This document shows, piece after piece, positions 8,640 through 17,149 of a stretch of 64,000 nucleotides of DNA. The DNA lies in NCBI GenBank assembly GCA_018239845.1, contig JAFEGO010000025.1, positions 1 to 64,000 of the forward strand, in the 5' to 3' direction. The position numbers were made by a program, and so were the translations under genes. Within the stretch, counting starts at the first letter, position 1. Each line of letters opens with the position of its first letter. This DNA is from Verrucomicrobiota bacterium. GTDB lineage: Bacteria > Verrucomicrobiota > Verrucomicrobiia > Opitutales > Opitutaceae. The notes under the pieces were generated by a model. The model saw nothing but the letters and a program-made list of their open reading frames with translations. It did no database searches and was not told the DNA's origin.

Positions 8640-10403
8640 TCAACGCGCCAGCCAAGCGGTGATCTCACGCAGCGTCTTGGTGTTCACCACCTGCTCGCGC
8701 GTGAGCCAGCCTTTTCGCGCGGAGTTGATGCCCGCCCGCACCTCGGCGAGCCCCGCCGTCTCATGCGCGTCGGGGTTGATCGAGCAGAGCAGGCCGCGGT
8801 CCGCCGCCTTGCGCCAGTGCCGCCAGTCCATGTCGAGGCGCCAGGGGCTGGCGTTGAGCTCGATCACGACGTCGTTGGCGATGGCGGCATCAATGATTTT
8901 CTCGACATCCACCGTGTAACCTTCGCGCCGCAACAGGAGCCGGCCGGTCAGGTGGCCGAGCATCGTCGTATGCGGGTGCTCGATCGCGCGGATGATGCGC
9001 TTGGTCATCACATCCTCGGCCTGCGTCATCGCGTTGTGCACCGACACCACGACGTAATCGAGCTGCGCGAGCACGGCATCGTCGAAGTCCAGCCGGCCGT
9101 CCGCGAGGATGTCGCACTCGGTGCCGGAGAAGACCCGCGTCTTGAAACGCTTCGAGGCGTTGAGCGCCTTGATCTCCTCCACCTGCTTCGCGAGCCGCTC
9201 CTCGCTGAGGCCGTTGGCCTGGAAACTCGACTTCGAGTGGTCGGCGATGCCGAGATATTCCCAACCCAGCGCCTCCGCCGCGCCGGTCATCTCCGCGAGG
9301 GTGTTGCGCCCGTCCGAGGCCGTCGTGTGGTTGTGAAACGCCCCGCGCAGGTCCTTCAACTCGATCAGGCGCGGCAGCTCGCCTTTTTCCGCCGCCTCGA
9401 TCTCGCCGAGTCCTTCGCGCAGCTCCGGCGGCACGAAGCTCAGCCCGAGTTTTTTAAACAGCTCGGCCTCGGTCTTCACGTCGGTCCCGCCGCCGGCGGC
9501 GAGCAATTTCTCGGCCTTCTCCTTCGCTGTGCCCTCGCCTTCCGCCGGCACGAGGCCCCACTCGCTCATCGACAGGCCGCGCGCGAGCGCCCGCTGGCGC
9601 ATCTGCACATTGTGGTCCTTCGAGCCGGTGAAATGGTGCAGCGCAAAGACGAACTGCTCCTCCGGCACGAGCCGCAGGTCCGCCTGCAGGCCGCTCTCGA
9701 AGCGCACGCTGGCCTTGGTCTCGCCACGCGCCGTGATCTCCTTCACCTGCGGCCGCGTCACAAACCACTCGACCACGGGCGCGACGTCCGTCGCCGCCAC
9801 GAGAAAATCCAAGTCGCCCACCGTCTCCAGCCCGCGGCGCAAACTGCCCGCGGCCTCCGCGCGTTTCACCTGCGGCAGCGCGCGCAGACCCTCGACGATC
9901 GGGGCGGAGATTTCCCATGCGTCCCACCAGAGGTGGCGCTTGCCGTAGGCCTCGCGGTTTTTGATGCCGGCGAGCAGTTTCTCCTGCGTCTTCTCGCCAA
10001 AGCCATCCAGCGCCGCCACGCGGCCGTCGTGGCACGCCGCCGCCAGCTCCGCGATGCTCGTCACGCCGAGCTTGTCGCGCAGCGCGCGGATCTTTTTCGG
10101 CCCGAGGCCGGGGATCTGCAGCATCTCCGCGAGGCCCGGCTCGATCGAGGCCTTGAGCTTTTCGAAAAACTCCAGCTTCCCCGTCGTGTGGAGCTCGGTG
10201 ATTTTCTGCGCGAGCGCGTCGCCGATGCCCTTCACGCTGTCCAGCTCCTCTGCCGCGATCAACCGGCCCAGCTCGGCCTCCTCGATGCTTTCGAGCACCC
10301 GCGCGCCGGTCTGGTAGGCCCGGACCTTGAACGGATTTTCCCCCTTCAGCTCCAGCAGCGTCCCGATCTCCCCCAGCACGTCGGCGATTTCGTTTTTGGT
10401 CAT
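8640..10403 (-). CDS. polX: DNA polymerase X family protein with PHP domain
   Basis: This 587-aa protein has the bacterial PolX layout. Helix-hairpin-helix elements lie at about residues 56-70 ([12 protein letters not shown]) and 97-105 (IPGLGPKKI), the polymerase palm signature [14 protein letters not shown] at 186-199, and a C-terminal PHP domain with FHNHT at 356-360 and DHS at 388-390. PolX enzymes fill short gaps in base-excision repair, and the PHP domain gives Mn-dependent 3'-5' exonuclease and AP endonuclease activity. The ATG at 10403 is preferred over the upstream in-frame ATG at 10505, because the protein from 10403 begins at the family's usual N-terminus and the extra 34 residues lack conserved features. 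Confidence 0.92.
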   Translation of the reverse strand: MTKNEIADVLGEIGTLLELKGENPFKVRAYQTGARVLESIEEAELGRLIAAEELDSVKGIGDALAQKITELHTTGKLEFFEKLKASIEPGLAEMLQIPGLGPKKIRALRDKLGVTSIAELAAACHDGRVAALDGFGEKTQEKLLAGIKNREAYGKRHLWWDAWEISAPIVEGLRALPQVKRAEAAGSLRRGLETVGDLDFLVAATDVAPVVEWFVTRPQVKEITARGETKASVRFESGLQADLRLVPEEQFVFALHHFTGSKDHNVQMRQRALARGLSMSEWGLVPAEGEGTAKEKAEKLLAAGGGTDVKTEAELFKKLGLSFVPPELREGLGEIEAAEKGELPRLIELKDLRGAFHNHTTASDGRNTLAEMTGAAEALGWEYLGIADHSKSSFQANGLSEERLAKQVEEIKALNASKRFKTRVFSGTECDILADGRLDFDDAVLAQLDYVVVSVHNAMTQAEDVMTKRIIRAIEHPHTTMLGHLTGRLLLRREGYTVDVEKIIDAAIANDVVIELNASPWRLDMDWRHWRKAADRGLLCSINPDAHETAGLAEVRAGINSARKGWLTREQVVNTKTLREITAWLAR

Positions 10404-10493
10404 CCCCGCCACGCTAACGCCTCCCCGCCGCCGCGTAAGCCAAAACTTCGAGGCGCTGCTCCTGCGTTGCCCGCCACTCTGGCCCTTGAAATT

Positions 10494-10522
10494 ATCTGTG
10501 TTCATCCGTGCCTATCTGTGGC
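10494..10522. repeat. word-repeat element D, single arm (ATCTGTG/ATCCGTG words)
   Basis: ATCTGTG (10494-10500), TTC, ATCCGTG (10504-10510), CCT, ATCTGTG (10514-10520), GC. This is the same scaffold as elements A and B with only one arm. It lies in the divergent gap between polX and the thioesterase gene and ends about 10 nt before the thioesterase ATG. Confidence 0.7.
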
Positions 10523-10532
10523 AAAAAAAATC

Positions 10533-10940
10533 ATGCCCTTCGCCTACCACCGCACCGTCCGCTTCGCCGACACCGACGCCGCCGGCGTGGTCTATTTCGC
10601 CAACTACCTCGCGATCTGCCACGAGGCCTACGAGGAATCCCTCGGTGCGGCGGGCATCAACCTGAAGACTTTTTTCTCCGACCACGGCGTTATCATCCCC
10701 ATCGCGCGCAGCGAAGCCGACTACCTCCGCCCGCTGTCCTGCGGCGACAGGCTCCGCATCACCTTCAAGCCCGAGCTGCTGCAGGCCGACTCCTTCGCCC
10801 TGAACTTCGAACTCACCCGGCTCGGTCCCCCGGAGAAGTGCGCAGCCCGCATCCGCACCGTGCACGTCTGCACCTCCACTACGAAAAAAGGCCGCGCTCC
10901 GCTGCCGCCCGCCATCGCCGCCTGGGTCGCCGCCGGTTGA
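10533..10940 (+). CDS. acyl-CoA thioesterase, probable 1,4-dihydroxy-2-naphthoyl-CoA hydrolase
   Basis: This 135-aa single-domain hot-dog-fold thioesterase opens YHRTVRFADTDAAGVVYFAN followed by a CHEAYEESL segment. That combination is typical of DHNA-CoA hydrolases (the cyanobacterial Slr0204 type) and of the wider YbgC/4-hydroxybenzoyl-CoA thioesterase family. The Asp in DTDAAGV is the expected catalytic residue. The reaction would release DHNA in menaquinone/phylloquinone synthesis. No other men gene is nearby, so the pathway assignment rests on motif resemblance alone, and a general YbgC role remains possible. The ATG at 10533 is the first start that gives the conserved N-terminus. A word-repeat arm lies immediately upstream. 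Confidence 0.8.
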   Translation: MPFAYHRTVRFADTDAAGVVYFANYLAICHEAYEESLGAAGINLKTFFSDHGVIIPIARSEADYLRPLSCGDRLRITFKPELLQADSFALNFELTRLGPPEKCAARIRTVHVCTSTTKKGRAPLPPAIAAWVAAG

Positions 10941-10984
10941 TACCTTTTGGTTGAAATGCCGCCTTCCCCTCGCATCTTGAGCCT

Positions 10985-11227
10985 GTGGAAGCCAAAGATG
11001 CCAAACTCTCCTTCGAGCACGCCCTCGAAAAGCTCGAGACCATCGTCGAATCGATGGAATCCGGGGAAATCCCGCTGGCTGAGCTCCTTGCGAAATTCGA
11101 GGAGGGCAACAAACTCCTCAAGGTCTGCGAAACCCGCCTGAAGGACGCCGAGCTCAAGATCGAGCAGCTCAAGAAGCAGAAGGACGGCGTCGCCTTCGCC
11201 AAATTTGAAACCGAGCGCGAGGCCTGA
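10985..11227 (+). CDS. xseB: exodeoxyribonuclease VII small subunit
   Basis: This 80-aa protein has the standard XseB pattern: LSFEHALEKLETIVESMESGEIPLAE, then a heptad-rich helix with ANKLL-like spacing (FEEGNKLLKVCETRLKDAELKIEQL). Several XseB chains bind XseA to form exonuclease VII, which degrades single-stranded DNA. The start is GTG at 10985; no ATG gives a complete conserved N-terminus. xseA is not in the window. The gene precedes dxs by 16 bp on the same strand, a neighbourhood (xseB near dxs) that is common in bacteria and implies co-transcription. Confidence 0.88.
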   Translation: MEAKDAKLSFEHALEKLETIVESMESGEIPLAELLAKFEEGNKLLKVCETRLKDAELKIEQLKKQKDGVAFAKFETEREA

Positions 11228-11243
11228 CCTCCCGCCCTTCCTG

Positions 11244-13181
11244 ATGAACGATACCTCCGCCACGCCGGCCCCGCGCCTGCTCGACACCATTTCCGGCCCC
11301 GCCGACGTCAAGGCCCTCGCGCCCGCCCAGCTCCCGCAGCTGGCGCAGGAAATCCGCGACACCCTCATCGCCGTCACCGCCAAGAACGGCGGCCACGTCG
11401 GCCCCAACCTCGGCGTCGTCGAGCTCACGATCGCGCTGCACCGCACGTTCACCACGCCGACCGACCAGTTTGTCTTCGACGTCGCCCACCAGGGCTACGT
11501 GCACAAGCTGCTCACGGGCCGCGGCGGTAATTTCTTTGCCAAGCTGCGCCAGACCGACGGCGCGAGCGGCTTCCTCTACCGCGCCGAGAGCGCGCACGAC
11601 GCGTTTGGCGCCGGCCACGCCGGCACCGCCCTTTCTGCCGCCCTCGGCATGGCCACGGCCCGCGACCTCCGCGGCACCGATGAGCACGTCGTCGCCGTCT
11701 GCGGCGACGCGGCCTTCACCTGCGGCGTCACCCTCGAGGCCCTCAACAACGTCGTCTCCTCCACCAAGCGCCTCATCGTCATCCTCAACGACAACGAGTG
11801 GTCCATCGCGAAGAACGTCGGCGCGATTTCCAATTACCTCAACCGCATCAGCACGAGCCAGACCTACAACAAGCTCCACCACGACGTGGAGGCCTTCTTC
11901 AAGAGCTTCCCCGCCGGCGTCGAGATGAACCGCGCCTACACCAAGTGGAAGCGCGAGACCAAGGACTTCTTTGTCGAGTCCTCCCTCTTCGAGAAATTCG
12001 GCCTGCGCTATCTCGGTCCGGTCGACGGACATGATTTCAACGCGCTCCAGAAAAATCTCGAGTTCGCCAAGCACTGCGACGTGCCCGTGCTCATCCATGT
12101 CCTCACGAAGAAGGGCAAGGGCCTCGAGGCCGCGGTCAACTCCCCGGAGAAATTCCACGGCGCCAGCCCCTACGATCCCGAGACCGGCCTCAGCAAGAAG
12201 CCCGCGCCCGGCACCCCGCCCAACTACCAGGATGTCTTCGGCCAGGCCCTCACCCGCTTCGCCAAGGCCGACCGCAACGTCCTCGGCATCACCGGCGCCA
12301 TGCCCAGCGGCACCGGCCTCTCCCACCTCGCCGCCGAGGTGCCCGGCCAGTTCTTCGATGTCGGCATCGCCGAGGAGCACGCCGTGCTCTTCGCCGCCGG
12401 CCTCGCCACCAAGGGCTTCCGCCCCGTCTGCGCGATCTACTCGACCTTCCTCCAGCGCGCCTACGACCAGGTGATCCACGACGTCGCGCTGCAAAACCTC
12501 CCCGTGACGTTCTGCATGGACCGCGCCGGCCTCTCGCCCAACGACGGCCCGACCCACCACGGCCTCTTCGATATCTCCTACCTGCGCTGCGTGCCCAACG
12601 TCACCATCATGCAGCCCGCCAACGAGGACGAGCTCGTGGACATGCTGCACACGTCCCTCAACCTGGGCGGCCCGGCCTTCATCCGTTATCCGCGTGGCGC
12701 CGGCATGGGCGTAAAAATTAAAGCCGAGCCCGCCAAGCTCCCCATCGGTCAGGCCGAGGTCCTGCGCCAGGGCTCCAACATCATGCTCTGGGCCCTCGGC
12801 GCGATGGTGCCCGAAGCCCTGAAGCTCGCCGAGCGCCTCGAGACCGAGGAAAACCTCTCCGTCGGCGTGGTGAACGCCCGCTTCGTCAAGCCCCTCGACC
12901 GCACCTTGCTCCTCAGTCACGCGGCCTGTATCCCGCTGATTGTTACACTCGAAGATCACACGGTCACCGGCGGTTTTGGCAGCGCGGTCCTCGAGGTCTT
13001 GCAGGAGGCCAGCTGCACCACGGCGGTCGAGCGCATCGGCTGGCCCGACAAGTTCGTCGAGCACGGCTCCAGCGTGGAAATCCTCCGCGCCGCCCACGGC
13101 CTCTCCCCCGATCATATTTATCGCCGGATCGTCGATCGCTGGCACAACCTCCACTCCGAGCACATCGCCGCCGACGTCTGA
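11244..13181 (+). CDS. dxs: 1-deoxy-D-xylulose-5-phosphate synthase
   Basis: This 645-aa thiamine-diphosphate enzyme condenses pyruvate and glyceraldehyde 3-phosphate at the entry to the MEP isoprenoid pathway. Visible features are GHVGPNLGVVELTIALH (about residues 50-66), DAFGAGHAGTALSAALGMA (119-137), a TPP-binding segment GDAAFTCGVTLEALNN (154-169), NDNEWSIAKNVGA (182-194), and in the second half IAEEHAVLFAAGLA and DRAGLSPNDGPTHHGLFD. The TPP motif differs slightly from the common GDGA form. ATG at 11244 gives the normal N-terminus. Besides ubiquinone-type lipids, this pathway makes the undecaprenyl carrier used by the polysaccharide cluster downstream. A strong hairpin follows the stop. 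Confidence 0.93.
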   Translation: MNDTSATPAPRLLDTISGPADVKALAPAQLPQLAQEIRDTLIAVTAKNGGHVGPNLGVVELTIALHRTFTTPTDQFVFDVAHQGYVHKLLTGRGGNFFAKLRQTDGASGFLYRAESAHDAFGAGHAGTALSAALGMATARDLRGTDEHVVAVCGDAAFTCGVTLEALNNVVSSTKRLIVILNDNEWSIAKNVGAISNYLNRISTSQTYNKLHHDVEAFFKSFPAGVEMNRAYTKWKRETKDFFVESSLFEKFGLRYLGPVDGHDFNALQKNLEFAKHCDVPVLIHVLTKKGKGLEAAVNSPEKFHGASPYDPETGLSKKPAPGTPPNYQDVFGQALTRFAKADRNVLGITGAMPSGTGLSHLAAEVPGQFFDVGIAEEHAVLFAAGLATKGFRPVCAIYSTFLQRAYDQVIHDVALQNLPVTFCMDRAGLSPNDGPTHHGLFDISYLRCVPNVTIMQPANEDELVDMLHTSLNLGGPAFIRYPRGAGMGVKIKAEPAKLPIGQAEVLRQGSNIMLWALGAMVPEALKLAERLETEENLSVGVVNARFVKPLDRTLLLSHAACIPLIVTLEDHTVTGGFGSAVLEVLQEASCTTAVERIGWPDKFVEHGSSVEILRAAHGLSPDHIYRRIVDRWHNLHSEHIAADV

Positions 13182-13211
13182 GCTGGTCGGGTTAAGGCAG
13201 GGTCGTTTTCC

Positions 13212-13243
13212 ACGAAGGCACGGATTCTATCCGTGCCTTTCGT
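13212..13243 (+). terminator. hairpin after dxs, possible terminator
   Basis: ACGAAGGCACGGAT (13212-13225) and ATCCGTGCCTTTCGT (13229-13243) form an almost perfect stem, with one extra T, around a 3-nt loop. It begins 31 nt after the dxs stop. There is no long T-run after it. The right arm starts with ATCCGTGCCT, also found inside element D, so it may belong to the word-repeat family rather than be a simple terminator. Confidence 0.55.
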
Positions 13244-13276
13244 CGTTATATCGGTATTCCCCGAATACCCCACCCC

Positions 13277-14317
13277 ATGCCCGCTCCAGCATCACCCCTG
13301 CTCGGTACCCTCTTTCACGCCTGCGGCGGCCTCTGCGCCTCGCTCTGCTACACGCCGCAGAAAAAGATCCGCGCATGGTCCTGGGAAACCTACTGGCTCG
13401 CGCAGGCGGCGTTCTGTTGGCTGCTGCTGCCCGTCATCGGCGCATGGCTCACCATCCCCGAGCTCAGCGCCGTCCTCGCCGAGGCGCCAAAGGCCGCCAT
13501 GCTGCGCTCCTTCGGACTCGGCGCACTGTACGGCATCGGGGGCATCGCGTTTGGCGTAGCCATCCGGCACCTCGGCTTCGCCCTCACGTACTCGCTCGCC
13601 GTCGGCCTCTCCAGTGTCATCGGCACGCTGCTGCCGCCGTTGATCGCCGGCAACCTCGGCACCGTCCTCGCCGGGCACGGCGGCGGCTGGGTCATCGGCG
13701 GCGTGTTGATCGGCGCACTGGGCATCGGCTTGTGCGGCTGGTCGGGCTGGCTCAAGGAGGGCGACCTCCGCGGCTCTAGCGCCCCGGGCACATTCTCCGC
13801 GCGAAAAGGCATTCCCCTCTGCCTGCTCGCGGGCGTGCTGTCCGCCGTATTCAGTTTTTCCCTCGCCGCCGGACAGCCGGTGGCCGACGTCGCCGCCGCG
13901 CATGGGGCCGGCCACTTCCAGGGCAACGTCATCTATCTCTTCTCCAACACCGGCGCGTTCTTCACCTCGCTGCTCTACTGCCTCTGGCTCGGCCGCCGCA
14001 ATCGCACGCTCGACGAATACACCTCGGCCCAGGCACCGCTCGCCGCCAACTGGCTGCTCGCCGCGCTCAGCGGCCTGCTCTGGTACTGCCAGTTTTTCTT
14101 CTACGGGCTCGGCCACACGCGCATGGGCTCGTATGGCTTTTCGAGCTGGGCGCTGCACATGATTTTGCTCGTGGCCTTCAGCAATCTCCTCGGTCTCGCG
14201 CTCCGTGAGTGGCGTGGCTGCCGGCCCCGCACGGGCCGGGTGCTCGCGACCGCCCTCACCGTGCTGGTCGCCGCCGTCCTCATCATCGCCTACGGCAACA
14301 ACCTCGCCGCCGCCTGA
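13277..14317 (+). CDS. rhaT: RhaT-type L-rhamnose/proton symporter
   Basis: This 346-aa polytopic inner-membrane protein has about ten hydrophobic helices. It resembles E. coli RhaT along its length: CYTPQKKIRAWSWETYW near residues 28-44, then GIGGIAFGVAIRHLGFALTYSLAVGLSSVIGTLLPP, a cytoplasmic loop with LKEGD, and near the C-terminus GLLWYCQFFFYGLGHTRMG and SSWALHMI. RhaT imports L-rhamnose with a proton. No rhamnose isomerase, kinase or regulator is near, so import may serve catabolism encoded elsewhere. Related drug/metabolite transporters are the main alternative, but the WSWET and QFFFYGLGH signatures favour RhaT. Confidence 0.85.
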   Translation: MPAPASPLLGTLFHACGGLCASLCYTPQKKIRAWSWETYWLAQAAFCWLLLPVIGAWLTIPELSAVLAEAPKAAMLRSFGLGALYGIGGIAFGVAIRHLGFALTYSLAVGLSSVIGTLLPPLIAGNLGTVLAGHGGGWVIGGVLIGALGIGLCGWSGWLKEGDLRGSSAPGTFSARKGIPLCLLAGVLSAVFSFSLAAGQPVADVAAAHGAGHFQGNVIYLFSNTGAFFTSLLYCLWLGRRNRTLDEYTSAQAPLAANWLLAALSGLLWYCQFFFYGLGHTRMGSYGFSSWALHMILLVAFSNLLGLALREWRGCRPRTGRVLATALTVLVAAVLIIAYGNNLAAA

Positions 14318-14335
14318 GTCGGGACCGGTTTGGTT

Positions 14336-14410
14336 TGGTGCGGGCGGAGGGAGTCGAACCCTCGTTTCAAGCTTGGGAAGCTCACGTGATAGCCGTTATA
14401 CTACGCCCGC
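14336..14410 (-). tRNA. tRNA-Gly (anticodon CCC)
   Basis: The minus strand reads GCGGGCG-TA-GTAT... with a 7-bp acceptor stem closed by CCGCCCGC, a T arm with GGTTCGACTCC, and an anticodon loop TTCCCAA. The anticodon CCC is complementary to 14375-14377 and decodes GGG. A 3' CCA is encoded at 14336-14338. The D-arm region resembles that of E. coli tRNA-Gly(UCC), whereas the anticodon is CCC. It lies 48 bp downstream of recR on the same strand and could be co-transcribed with it. Confidence 0.95.
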
Positions 14411-14458
14411 GGAACCAAGAACAAAGGGACTGAAAACCGGGATTAGGCTTCCGCGCAA

Positions 14459-15076
14459 TCACGAATATGCGCGCCGGCCCTCCAGCGCGCTCTTCAGCGT
14501 AACCGAGTCCGCGTAGAGCACGCCGCCGCCGCTCGGCAGGCCGAAGCCGATGCGCGACACCTTTACCCCGCCGCCCGCGTCGGCCTTGGGCGCGGTTTTC
14601 TCCAACCGCTCCGTCAAGTAGTGGCAGGTCGCCTCGCCCTCGACGTCGTTCGACAGCGCGAGGATGATCTCGGTCACCTCACCCGTCTCCACCCGCGCGA
14701 AGAGCGACGACAAATTGAGTTCTTCCGGGCCCACGCCGTGGATTGGCGAGAGCTTGCCGTGCAGCACGTGATACGCGCCGCGATACGCGCCGCTGCGCTC
14801 GATCGCCACGAGGTCCGGCACCTGCTCCACTACGCAGACCACCGCGTGGTCGCGCCGCTCGTCCCCGCAGATCGCGCACAGTTCCCCTTCGGCGAGGTTG
14901 CCGCAGCGGGTGCAGCGGCGCACCGAGCGCGCCGCTTCCTCCAGCGCCGCGACCAGCGCGGGCAGGCGGTCGGGCTTCTCCACCAGCAGATGCAGGGCGA
15001 TGCGTTCCGACGAGCGGTAGCCGAGCCCGGGCAGCTGCTTCAGGTGCTTCTGCAGTTTCTCGAACGCGGGCGTCAT
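14459..15076 (-). CDS. recR: recombination protein RecR
   Basis: This 205-aa RecR has the N-terminal helix-hairpin-helix (LKQLPGLGYRSSERIALHLL), a zinc-binding C4 motif (CTRCGNLAEGELCAICGD, about residues 56-73) and a Toprim domain (VVCVVEQVPDLVAIERSG, then HVLHGKLSPIHGVGPEEL). RecR acts with RecO and RecF to load RecA at gaps. It follows ybaB by 75 bp on the same strand. ybaB-recR is a conserved pair, often preceded by dnaX, which is not found here. The 75-bp gap is filled by a palindromic repeat element. Confidence 0.95.
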   Translation of the reverse strand: MTPAFEKLQKHLKQLPGLGYRSSERIALHLLVEKPDRLPALVAALEEAARSVRRCTRCGNLAEGELCAICGDERRDHAVVCVVEQVPDLVAIERSGAYRGAYHVLHGKLSPIHGVGPEELNLSSLFARVETGEVTEIILALSNDVEGEATCHYLTERLEKTAPKADAGGGVKVSRIGFGLPSGGGVLYADSVTLKSALEGRRAYS

Positions 15077-15085
15077 GGCGAAATA

Positions 15086-15153
15086 AGTTCCGGGTTCATG
15101 GTTGCGGGTTTCGAGTCTCCAACCCGGAACCCCGAACCCGAAACCCGGAACTC
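15086..15153. repeat. word-repeat palindrome E (CCGGGTT/GCGGGTT words)
   Basis: The left arm 15086-15114 (GTTCCGGGTTCATGGTTGCG then GGTTTCGAG) and the right arm 15121-15153 (AACCCGGAACCCCGAACCCG then AAACCCGGAACTC) are imperfect reverse complements made of repeated CGGGTT words. It separates ybaB from recR in an otherwise tight pair. Confidence 0.7.
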
Positions 15154-15460
15154 ACATGAATCCGGGCACCTGGAAGGCCGAGGTGACCTTCTGCATCTCG
15201 GCGTCGTTGTACTCCTTCGCCTGCTTCGCCGCGTCCTGGATTGCCACGAGCAGCGTGTCCGCGACGAGCTTGGGGTCTTCCTTCAGAAATTCCGGGTCGA
15301 GCGTCAGCGCGAGAAACTTGCCCGCGCCGTTCATCTTGATCTTCACCGCGCCGCCGCCGCTGGTGACGTCGATTTCCTTGGCTTCGAGCTGGGTCTGGAG
15401 CGCCTCGATGCCGCGCTGCATTTTCTGGGCTTGTTTGAGAAGTTTACCGACTCCGGCCAT
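15152..15460 (-). CDS. YbaB/EbfC family nucleoid-associated protein
   Basis: This 102-aa protein is small and helical with the YbaB/EbfC signature: LLKQAQKMQRGIEALQTQLEAKEIDVTSGGGAVKIKMNG and a C-terminal DAAKQAKEYNDAEMQKVTS helix. The family forms dimers that bind DNA and may assist recombination or global expression. Its placement directly upstream of recR is the conserved arrangement. The final residues overlap the repeat element E, which runs to 15153, by 2 bp. Confidence 0.9.
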   Translation of the reverse strand: MAGVGKLLKQAQKMQRGIEALQTQLEAKEIDVTSGGGAVKIKMNGAGKFLALTLDPEFLKEDPKLVADTLLVAIQDAAKQAKEYNDAEMQKVTSAFQVPGFM

Positions 15461-15535
15461 GGTGATTAAATGGGTTGAGGGTTATTAATCGGGTTGAATT
15501 TCGGATTGGGCCGCGCCGCTCCGCCGCTGGCAAGG

Positions 15536-16432
15536 CTAGAGTGCGCGGAGGATCTCCGCGTAGCCTTCACGAAAGGTCGGATAGCCCGGACGCCAGCCGA
15601 GCTCGCGCTTCAGGCGCTCGTTCACGATCACGCGGTCCGGCGTTACGGTCCGACGTCCGCCCGCCGGCTGTCCGGTGAAGTGCGGCTCCGGCAAGCCCAT
15701 GCGCTGGGCGAGCCACGCCACGACCTCGCCCTTGGTGGCGGCCCCGTCGTCGGCTACATTGTAGATGCCGCCCGCGATCGCCGGCGATGCAGCCAACACT
15801 GCCCAGATTGCGGCGGCGATGTCGTCGCGGTAAGCAAGGTTAAGTCGGTGGTCGCCCCGCCCGGCCACTTCGCCCGAACTCACCTGCTCCAGCAGATAAT
15901 GCCGACCGGGCCCGTAAATGCCGGCCAGCCGCAGGATGAAACTCCGTTGGCCGATCTCCTGCGCCAGGCGTTCCGCATCAAGCAATGCCGCCGGCCGCTC
16001 GCCTGCGTCGGCTCCCGTCGCCGCCAGCTCATCGACGTGGACCCCGTCGCCCTGCGGATAAACCGAGGTACTGCTCGTGTACACCAGCGTACCCGGCCGC
16101 CCGTGCCGCTCCGACCATTGGCGGATTGAGCGCATACCCTCGACGTAGCTGCGCCGGTAGCCTTCGATCCCACCGCCACCGGAACTCACGCAGTTCAGCG
16201 CGAAATCCGGCGTGCCGGGCACCTGGGTGTGCCAGTCGGTGTCGGCCAGATCAGCCACGACGGAGGTGACCCCAAGTTTTTCCAGCTCCGCGGCCTTCAG
16301 GGGATTGCGCGTGAGAGCGGTCACCCGCAGACCGCGGGCCATGGCCTGCCGGGCGACTTCCACGCCGACATAGCCGCAGCCGAAGATCACGAGCTGTTTT
16401 CCGGTAAAATTTCCTTGGGCATCTGCCTTCAT
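15536..16432 (-). CDS. NAD(P)-binding epimerase-like SDR protein
   Basis: This 298-aa extended short-chain dehydrogenase-like protein has an N-terminal Rossmann motif (LVIFGCGYVGVEVARQ), a mid-protein YTSSTSVYPQGDG segment resembling the SDR active-site strand, and a C-terminal half with NVADDGAATKGEVVAWLAQRMGLPEP, typical of the YeeZ-like group of NAD-dependent epimerase/dehydratase homologues. The standard YxxxK dyad is not obvious, so catalytic activity is uncertain. Its ATG at 16432 is only 9 bp from the divergent PfpI-like gene start at 16442, so its promoter must lie inside that gene. Substrate unknown. Confidence 0.8.
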   Translation of the reverse strand: MKADAQGNFTGKQLVIFGCGYVGVEVARQAMARGLRVTALTRNPLKAAELEKLGVTSVVADLADTDWHTQVPGTPDFALNCVSSGGGGIEGYRRSYVEGMRSIRQWSERHGRPGTLVYTSSTSVYPQGDGVHVDELAATGADAGERPAALLDAERLAQEIGQRSFILRLAGIYGPGRHYLLEQVSSGEVAGRGDHRLNLAYRDDIAAAIWAVLAASPAIAGGIYNVADDGAATKGEVVAWLAQRMGLPEPHFTGQPAGGRRTVTPDRVIVNERLKRELGWRPGYPTFREGYAEILRAL

Positions 16433-16441
16433 GCCTGCTCA

Positions 16442-16993
16442 ATGCACACTATGCCGACGGTTCTCGCAATCTTGGCGGAGGGTTTTGAGGAAATTGAGGC
16501 GGTGGCGCCCATCGACCTACTCCGGCGCGCCGGGGCCGAGGTGCTCACCGCCGCCCTCGCCGAGGGCATCCATGTCACTGGCCGCAACGGGCTCACCTTG
16601 CACGCCGACACCACGCTCGCCGCCGTCCCCGCCCGGGATTTCGACTGCGTGCTCCTCCCCGGCGGCCCGGGCGTAAAGCTCCTCCGCGCTGACCCGCGTA
16701 TCCGTGAACTTGTTATCCGCCAACAGGCTGCCGGCCGCTGGCTCGCCGCCATCTGCGCCGCCCCGGCCGTCCTGCACGACGCCGGCCTGCTCAGGGGCCG
16801 GCGCTACACGGCGCATTTTTCCGTCGCGAATGAACTCCCCGCCATCCTCCGCGCCGAAAAAGTCGTGATCGACGGACGCATCCTGACTTCCCGCGGGGCC
16901 GGTACCTCGCTGGAGTTCGGCCTCGCCCTGGTCGAGCAGCTGGTTTCGGCCGAGCAGGCCTCCTCCGTGGCGAGCGCCATCGCGCTGCAATAG
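16442..16993 (+). CDS. DJ-1/PfpI (YajL-like) family protein
   Basis: This is a DJ-1/PfpI superfamily protein (183 aa from ATG 16442, or 180 from ATG 16451). Counting from MPTV, the conserved Glu is E14 (EGFEEIEA) and the nucleophilic Cys is C102 (AAICAAPAVL), with a following HFSVAN region. YajL/DJ-1 proteins protect against electrophile and oxidative stress, with glyoxalase or deglycase activity reported for the family. The frame is open upstream to 16229 but that part overlaps the SDR gene and lacks conserved sequence. No ribosome-binding site is evident in the 9-bp gap to the divergent SDR gene. Confidence 0.85.
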   Translation: MHTMPTVLAILAEGFEEIEAVAPIDLLRRAGAEVLTAALAEGIHVTGRNGLTLHADTTLAAVPARDFDCVLLPGGPGVKLLRADPRIRELVIRQQAAGRWLAAICAAPAVLHDAGLLRGRRYTAHFSVANELPAILRAEKVVIDGRILTSRGAGTSLEFGLALVEQLVSAEQASSVASAIALQ

Positions 16994-17149
16994 TATTCGT
17001 CATCAAGGAGATTGCTTCCCTTACTGTCTTTAGTCTGCATCTTGGTTTCTGGGTATTAAACCCCACGAAACGGATTGATTTTGGTCCCCTCACCCACCTT
17101 CAGCTTACTTTCCCCCGGAAGTGACCGGGCGAAGCTTTGACCAAATAGC
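16994..17149 (+). promoter_or_regulatory. leader region of the polysaccharide cluster
   Basis: This 156-bp gap is the only sizeable non-coding space before 36 closely packed plus-strand genes, so the main promoter is expected here by position. It is more AT-rich than its surroundings. A small palindrome GGGTATTAAACCC lies at 17051-17063 and an imperfect one, ACTTTCCCCCGGAAGT, at 17107-17122. I do not see a convincing -35/-10 pair or a JUMPstart/ops sequence. Confidence 0.45.

Noticed and set aside
7515..10940. An open frame of 1141 aa on the plus strand
   Set aside because: It runs antisense to the sugar transferase and PolX genes and has low-complexity Arg/Ala/His/Glu-rich composition. Only its last 408 nt (from 10533) is a real gene, the thioesterase.
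11169..13163. A 664-aa minus-strand frame opposite dxs
   Set aside because: Repetitive Gly/Ala/Val/Glu content without family motifs; it mirrors the dxs reading frame.
16229..16441. N-terminal extension of the DJ-1/PfpI protein
   Set aside because: It lies within the SDR gene on the opposite strand and the added residues are not conserved; the family starts at MPTV.
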